Positions 60,856 to 64,000 of a stretch of DNA of 64,000 nucleotides are shown piece by piece. The notes under the pieces are model-generated. The model was given only the letters and a program-made list of their open reading frames with translations. It made no database searches and was not told the DNA's origin. Numbering within the stretch: the first letter of the stretch is position 1; each line of letters begins with the position of its first letter. The stretch comes from Bacillota bacterium (lineage in GTDB: Bacteria; Bacillota; Clostridia; Acetivibrionales; DSM-1351). The stretch is taken from positions 124,001-188,000 of the forward strand of contig JAEYHZ010000008.1 in NCBI GenBank assembly GCA_023409265.1. Reading direction: 5' to 3'. Position numbers and translations under genes: made by a program.

Positions 60856-61311
60856 CTATAATAATTGTAATTTACTGCTACCTTTGGAATCCCAAGTCCC
60901 GAATCCCTCAATATACTTTTCTTCAAAAAACATGGGCAGACGTTCTTTAAAGCCATGTGATAGATTTAAAGCAGCTAATTTATCAGCCTCCACCCAAAAT
61001 ACTTTTCCCTCTTCTGTTTCCTTTATCAGCTCACCGCTATAGTTATCAGTTTTAAAATTATATACAAAATATCTGTCACCGTTATCCTTATTAAACCAAT
61101 AGACTACACCGCAGGCCTGCAGGTTTTTTATAGTTAGCCCGGTTTCTTCTTTTATTTCTCTTATGGTTGCTTCTACTATACTTTCTCCGTCTTCAACATG
61201 CCCGCCCGGGAATGAAATCCCCATCCAGCTTTTAACCCGTTCTATAACCAAGACCTTATTGTTTTCCCTATTATAAATCATACACATATTTGTCATTTCA
61301 ATTTTTGGCAT
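60856..61311 (-). CDS. NUDIX hydrolase (MutT-like)
   Basis: A 151-residue NUDIX protein with an intact box: GGHVEDGESIVEATIREI followed by KEETGL, giving the Gx5Ex7REUxEExGU pattern. It hydrolyses a nucleoside diphosphate derivative; similar proteins are annotated as 8-oxo-dGTP phosphatases. The longer frame from 61320 starts at a GTG in the ribosome site; GAGG lies 8 bases before the ATG at 61311. Confidence 0.9.
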   Translation of the reverse strand: MPKIEMTNMCMIYNRENNKVLVIERVKSWMGISFPGGHVEDGESIVEATIREIKEETGLTIKNLQACGVVYWFNKDNGDRYFVYNFKTDNYSGELIKETEEGKVFWVEADKLAALNLSHGFKERLPMFFEEKYIEGFGTWDSKGSSKLQLL

Positions 61312-61503
61312 GTGTACCACCTCTTTTTCATCTAAATTTTTATCTACGAATGAAATAATTCTTCCAGCGTTATACCTTCCATCTTACCTCTTATATTACC
61401 ATTTTTCAACCTTTCTTGTAACAAATTTCTATTTTCATATAGATTGCGCTCTTTTATCACAAAATTTTTTAATTAAGCAACAGTAATATTCACTTTTAAT
61501 ATC

Positions 61504-61535
61504 AAAATGAGAGGCATTAACACCTCTCATTTTTG
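61504..61535 (-). terminator. terminator after the P-type ATPase
   Basis: AAAATGAGAGG (61504-61514) pairs with CCTCTCATTTT (61523-61533). It has T runs on both sides and lies at the end of the ATPase gene. Confidence 0.88.
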
Positions 61536-64000
61536 GACTTTGGTACTATTCTCATATACTTTATAAGCTTTATTAATTCAACCCACGCTACTGAAACAAA
61601 AGCAATTGCAACAGCCATTAAAAATTGTTTTGCAGAAAGCGGCGCAAGTCTTAGAAATTCGGAAAGCGGAGTATACAGCATTAAAAATAAACCGACTAGT
61701 GTTCCAATACTTACCGCCCACATTACCCCGTCTTTTATCAACCTTACAATAGACTTGATTGCAAACATAGTATCCGAGCTGTTCACTTGAACTAGTAATA
61801 CATTTGATAATAGTATAATTGAAAGTGCCATTGTTCTTGCCAAAGGAGCGTTCTGAGGGTACTGGTTCAAAAAAGCAAGGTATGTTGCAAATGCTCCCCC
61901 AAATATGGTAAATCCCTGCATCAAACTCTTAAAGAGTAATTTACCGTTCAATATTTTTTCTTTTTGTTTTCGCGGTGCCCGTTCCATAATATCAGGCTCT
62001 GCCGGTTGGCGTTCAAGCACTATTGAACAGGTGGGATCAATAACAAGTTCCAAAAGAACAACGTGCAGCGGCAGTAAAAGCAAATTTGCCGGGCTTATTC
62101 CCAAAAGTGGGGCAAACAGTGAAGCAAATGCTATTGGTATATGAATAGTGAGTACATATCCAACGGCTTTTTTAATGTTGTCATATATTCTTCTGCCATC
62201 CTTGATTGTATCTACAATAGTCGAAAAGTTATCATCCAGCAGAATTAAATCGGCAGCCTCTCTCGAAACCTCAGAGCCACGTTCACCCATGGCAATACCT
62301 ATATCAGCATATTTTAATGCGGGAGCATCGTTTACTCCATCGCCCGTCATGGCCACAACTTCCCCATTTTCCTGAAAGGCTTTCACTATCCTCATTTTAT
62401 GTTCCGGAATAACCCGTGAGAAAATGCTTACCTTTTTAACCTTTTCCCGCAATTCCTCACCATTCATTTCATTCAGCTCATCACCTGTAATAATTCTATC
62501 ACAATTGGGCATTCCTATCTGCCGGGCTATGGAACTTGCAGTAATTCCATTATCACCCGTTATCATAACCACACGTACCCCTGCTTTAGTACAGATTCTT
62601 ATATCCTCTCTGACTGATTCTCTGGGAGGATCGGCAAGCCCAACCAGGCCACAGAATTGAAGCCTGCAATCCTTTAATGTCTCCGGGATACCGGTTTCAC
62701 TTTCCAGCGGCATCTCACCAATGGCTATAACACGAAGCCCTGTTTTGGACATTTCTAAAATCTTATTCTGTACAATTCCTGCATCATGGCCAGAGAGCAT
62801 GCAGATTTTCAGAATATGCTCAGGAGAGCCTTTAGCAGCTATTACTGTTGCACCATCATTTTTCCAGACATGCCCCATCATTTTTGTTTCATCTGTGAAA
62901 GCATATTCCTTTATAAGTTCACCACCAAAGATAATGTCTTTTGTTAAACCCTGTTCTTCACAATAGGTTACCATGGCCTTTTCCATAGGGTCATAGGCAT
63001 CAGGTTCACACCCCATTCCCATTATGGTATTCTGTCTTCCAATATCACCGGTTAAGTTCCAGACCTCTCTTACAGTCATTTTATTCATTGTTATTGTTCC
63101 AGTTTTATCAACACAGAGCACAGAGACGGCCCCTAAAGTTTCTACTGCCGGCAATTTTCTTACAAGTGATCTTTTCTTAGCCAGTCTCCACGCACCCATT
63201 GATAAAAACACTGTCAGTATAACTGGAAATTCCTCCGGTATCATTGCCATTGCAAGTGTTACACCGGATAATATGCTTTCAATCATTCTTTCAACTATTG
63301 CATGATCCTGAATGTTAAAAAAAGTAACAGTTGCAACAAGGACGAACAACACCGCTGCAATTATGGCGCAGAGTTTTACAAGACTTGTAGTTTGCTTTTG
63401 CAGCGGCGATGGTCTCTCAGGTGCAGCGGCAACATTTTTACCTATTTTTCCGTATTCAGTGGCAGCACCAATTTTGTCTACAAGTATTGTACCTGTTCCC
63501 TGGGTAACCAGTGTTCCTGCATAACAGTAGTCCACCTGCCAATAATCCTTACCCTTTGCCGCGTCTTCTTTATTATTTGGTTTTACATTATCATCTTTTG
63601 CAGCCTTCCAAACACCTTCCGGCTCTCCGGTCAGTGATGACTCGTCTATGCAAAGGGTGCTTGCTTTTAAAACAGCTCCATCGGCAGGTATTTTTACCCC
63701 TTCGGAAATAAACATTATATCTCCTGGTACCAAATTAACGCTATTTATTACTTTTTCACAACCATCCCTTAACACTTTGATTTGAGGAGCAGACAAATCC
63801 TTCAAAGCGTGAAGTGTTTTATCGGTTTTCCACTCCTGTATGGTTTCAATACTGATAACTCCCACTACAAATATGAGCATTATTGCCCCATCCCGTGGTT
63901 CACCCAAAATGAAATAGATGATTGCAGAAATTATCAGCAGCAGGAACATGGGTTCGGAAATCACTGAAAGTATCTTATGAAAAAATGTTTCCCGTTTCTC
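61517..64000 (-). CDS. P-type cation-transporting ATPase (partial, N-terminus beyond right edge)
   Basis: The frame is open to the right edge, reading EKRETFFHKILSVISEPMF before the apparent internal GTG at 63964. About 827 residues are visible of roughly 870-900. Motifs: TGEPEG actuator loop (TGES-like), M4 PEEFPVILTVF, phosphorylation loop CVDKTGTITMNKM, and the hinge MTGDGVNDAPALK. M6 has LELVIDPTCSIV. This is the P2-type group near SERCA/PMR1-like calcium pumps, but M4 has PEEFP instead of PEGLP, so the ion is not certain. A terminator follows. Confidence 0.92.
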   Translation of the reverse strand, partial: EKRETFFHKILSVISEPMFLLLIISAIIYFILGEPRDGAIMLIFVVGVISIETIQEWKTDKTLHALKDLSAPQIKVLRDGCEKVINSVNLVPGDIMFISEGVKIPADGAVLKASTLCIDESSLTGEPEGVWKAAKDDNVKPNNKEDAAKGKDYWQVDYCYAGTLVTQGTGTILVDKIGAATEYGKIGKNVAAAPERPSPLQKQTTSLVKLCAIIAAVLFVLVATVTFFNIQDHAIVERMIESILSGVTLAMAMIPEEFPVILTVFLSMGAWRLAKKRSLVRKLPAVETLGAVSVLCVDKTGTITMNKMTVREVWNLTGDIGRQNTIMGMGCEPDAYDPMEKAMVTYCEEQGLTKDIIFGGELIKEYAFTDETKMMGHVWKNDGATVIAAKGSPEHILKICMLSGHDAGIVQNKILEMSKTGLRVIAIGEMPLESETGIPETLKDCRLQFCGLVGLADPPRESVREDIRICTKAGVRVVMITGDNGITASSIARQIGMPNCDRIITGDELNEMNGEELREKVKKVSIFSRVIPEHKMRIVKAFQENGEVVAMTGDGVNDAPALKYADIGIAMGERGSEVSREAADLILLDDNFSTIVDTIKDGRRIYDNIKKAVGYVLTIHIPIAFASLFAPLLGISPANLLLLPLHVVLLELVIDPTCSIVLERQPAEPDIMERAPRKQKEKILNGKLLFKSLMQGFTIFGGAFATYLAFLNQYPQNAPLARTMALSIILLSNVLLVQVNSSDTMFAIKSIVRLIKDGVMWAVSIGTLVGLFLMLYTPLSEFLRLAPLSAKQFLMAVAIAFVSVAWVELIKLIKYMRIVPKSKNERC

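Overview
The window looks like a chromosomal segment of a low-GC, endospore-forming clostridium, most like the plant-biomass-degrading Ruminiclostridium group (Clostridium cellulolyticum/papyrosolvens type). This is an inference from gene content: a SCIFF peptide beside a TIGR04086 membrane protein, SpoVA proteins, a Tgl spore-coat transglutaminase, CotF-like proteins, DUF1657/DUF421 proteins and a mannoside-degrading operon. No phage, insertion sequence or CRISPR array was seen.

Left part (1-13 kb): a minus-strand queA-tgt-yajC-TIGR04086-scfA block, cut at the left edge inside the SCIFF peptide. Aspartate kinase follows behind an unidentified structured leader. Next come a stand-alone FabH, a SpoIID-like protein, and dapA-dapB-ACT behind a clear lysine riboswitch. 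lysC, dapA and dapB all feed lysine and diaminopimelate synthesis. A YesL-like protein and a tRNA-Leu(GAG) with encoded CCA end this part.

Middle (13-33 kb): an acetate transporter with a structured leader, a PHP phosphoesterase, spore-coat tgl coupled to an unknown gene, a ferritin-like protein, a chemoreceptor, a diguanylate cyclase, a DbpA-type RNA helicase, small-molecule enzymes and an orphan sugar-binding lipoprotein. Then comes DUF1657-DUF421-spoVAC-spoVAD-spoVAEB-DUF1657, which resembles the spoVA2mob operon linked to spore heat resistance in Bacillus. Two CotF-like proteins follow.

33-40 kb: a giant activase/dehydratase-like protein, decayed genes (a methyltransferase and a radical SAM protein) and a second DUF421 gene with a DUF4363 lipoprotein.

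40-54 kb: a minus-strand system for mannose-containing glycans: two-component regulator (YesM/YesN type), two permeases, binding lipoprotein, GH130, GH38 and GH3. The transporter has no ATPase gene of its own. An identical 14-bp sequence lies upstream of both the transporter genes and the regulator genes.

54-64 kb: a frameshifted glycine-rich gene, an ABC exporter with its own two-component system, two GNAT acetyltransferases, DUF4085, a ferredoxin remnant, a FlaR-like P-loop protein, a NUDIX hydrolase, and a P-type cation ATPase cut by the right edge.

Fifteen CDS starts were moved downstream of the longest open frame because the Shine-Dalgarno sequence lies inside that frame; each case is stated in the entry.
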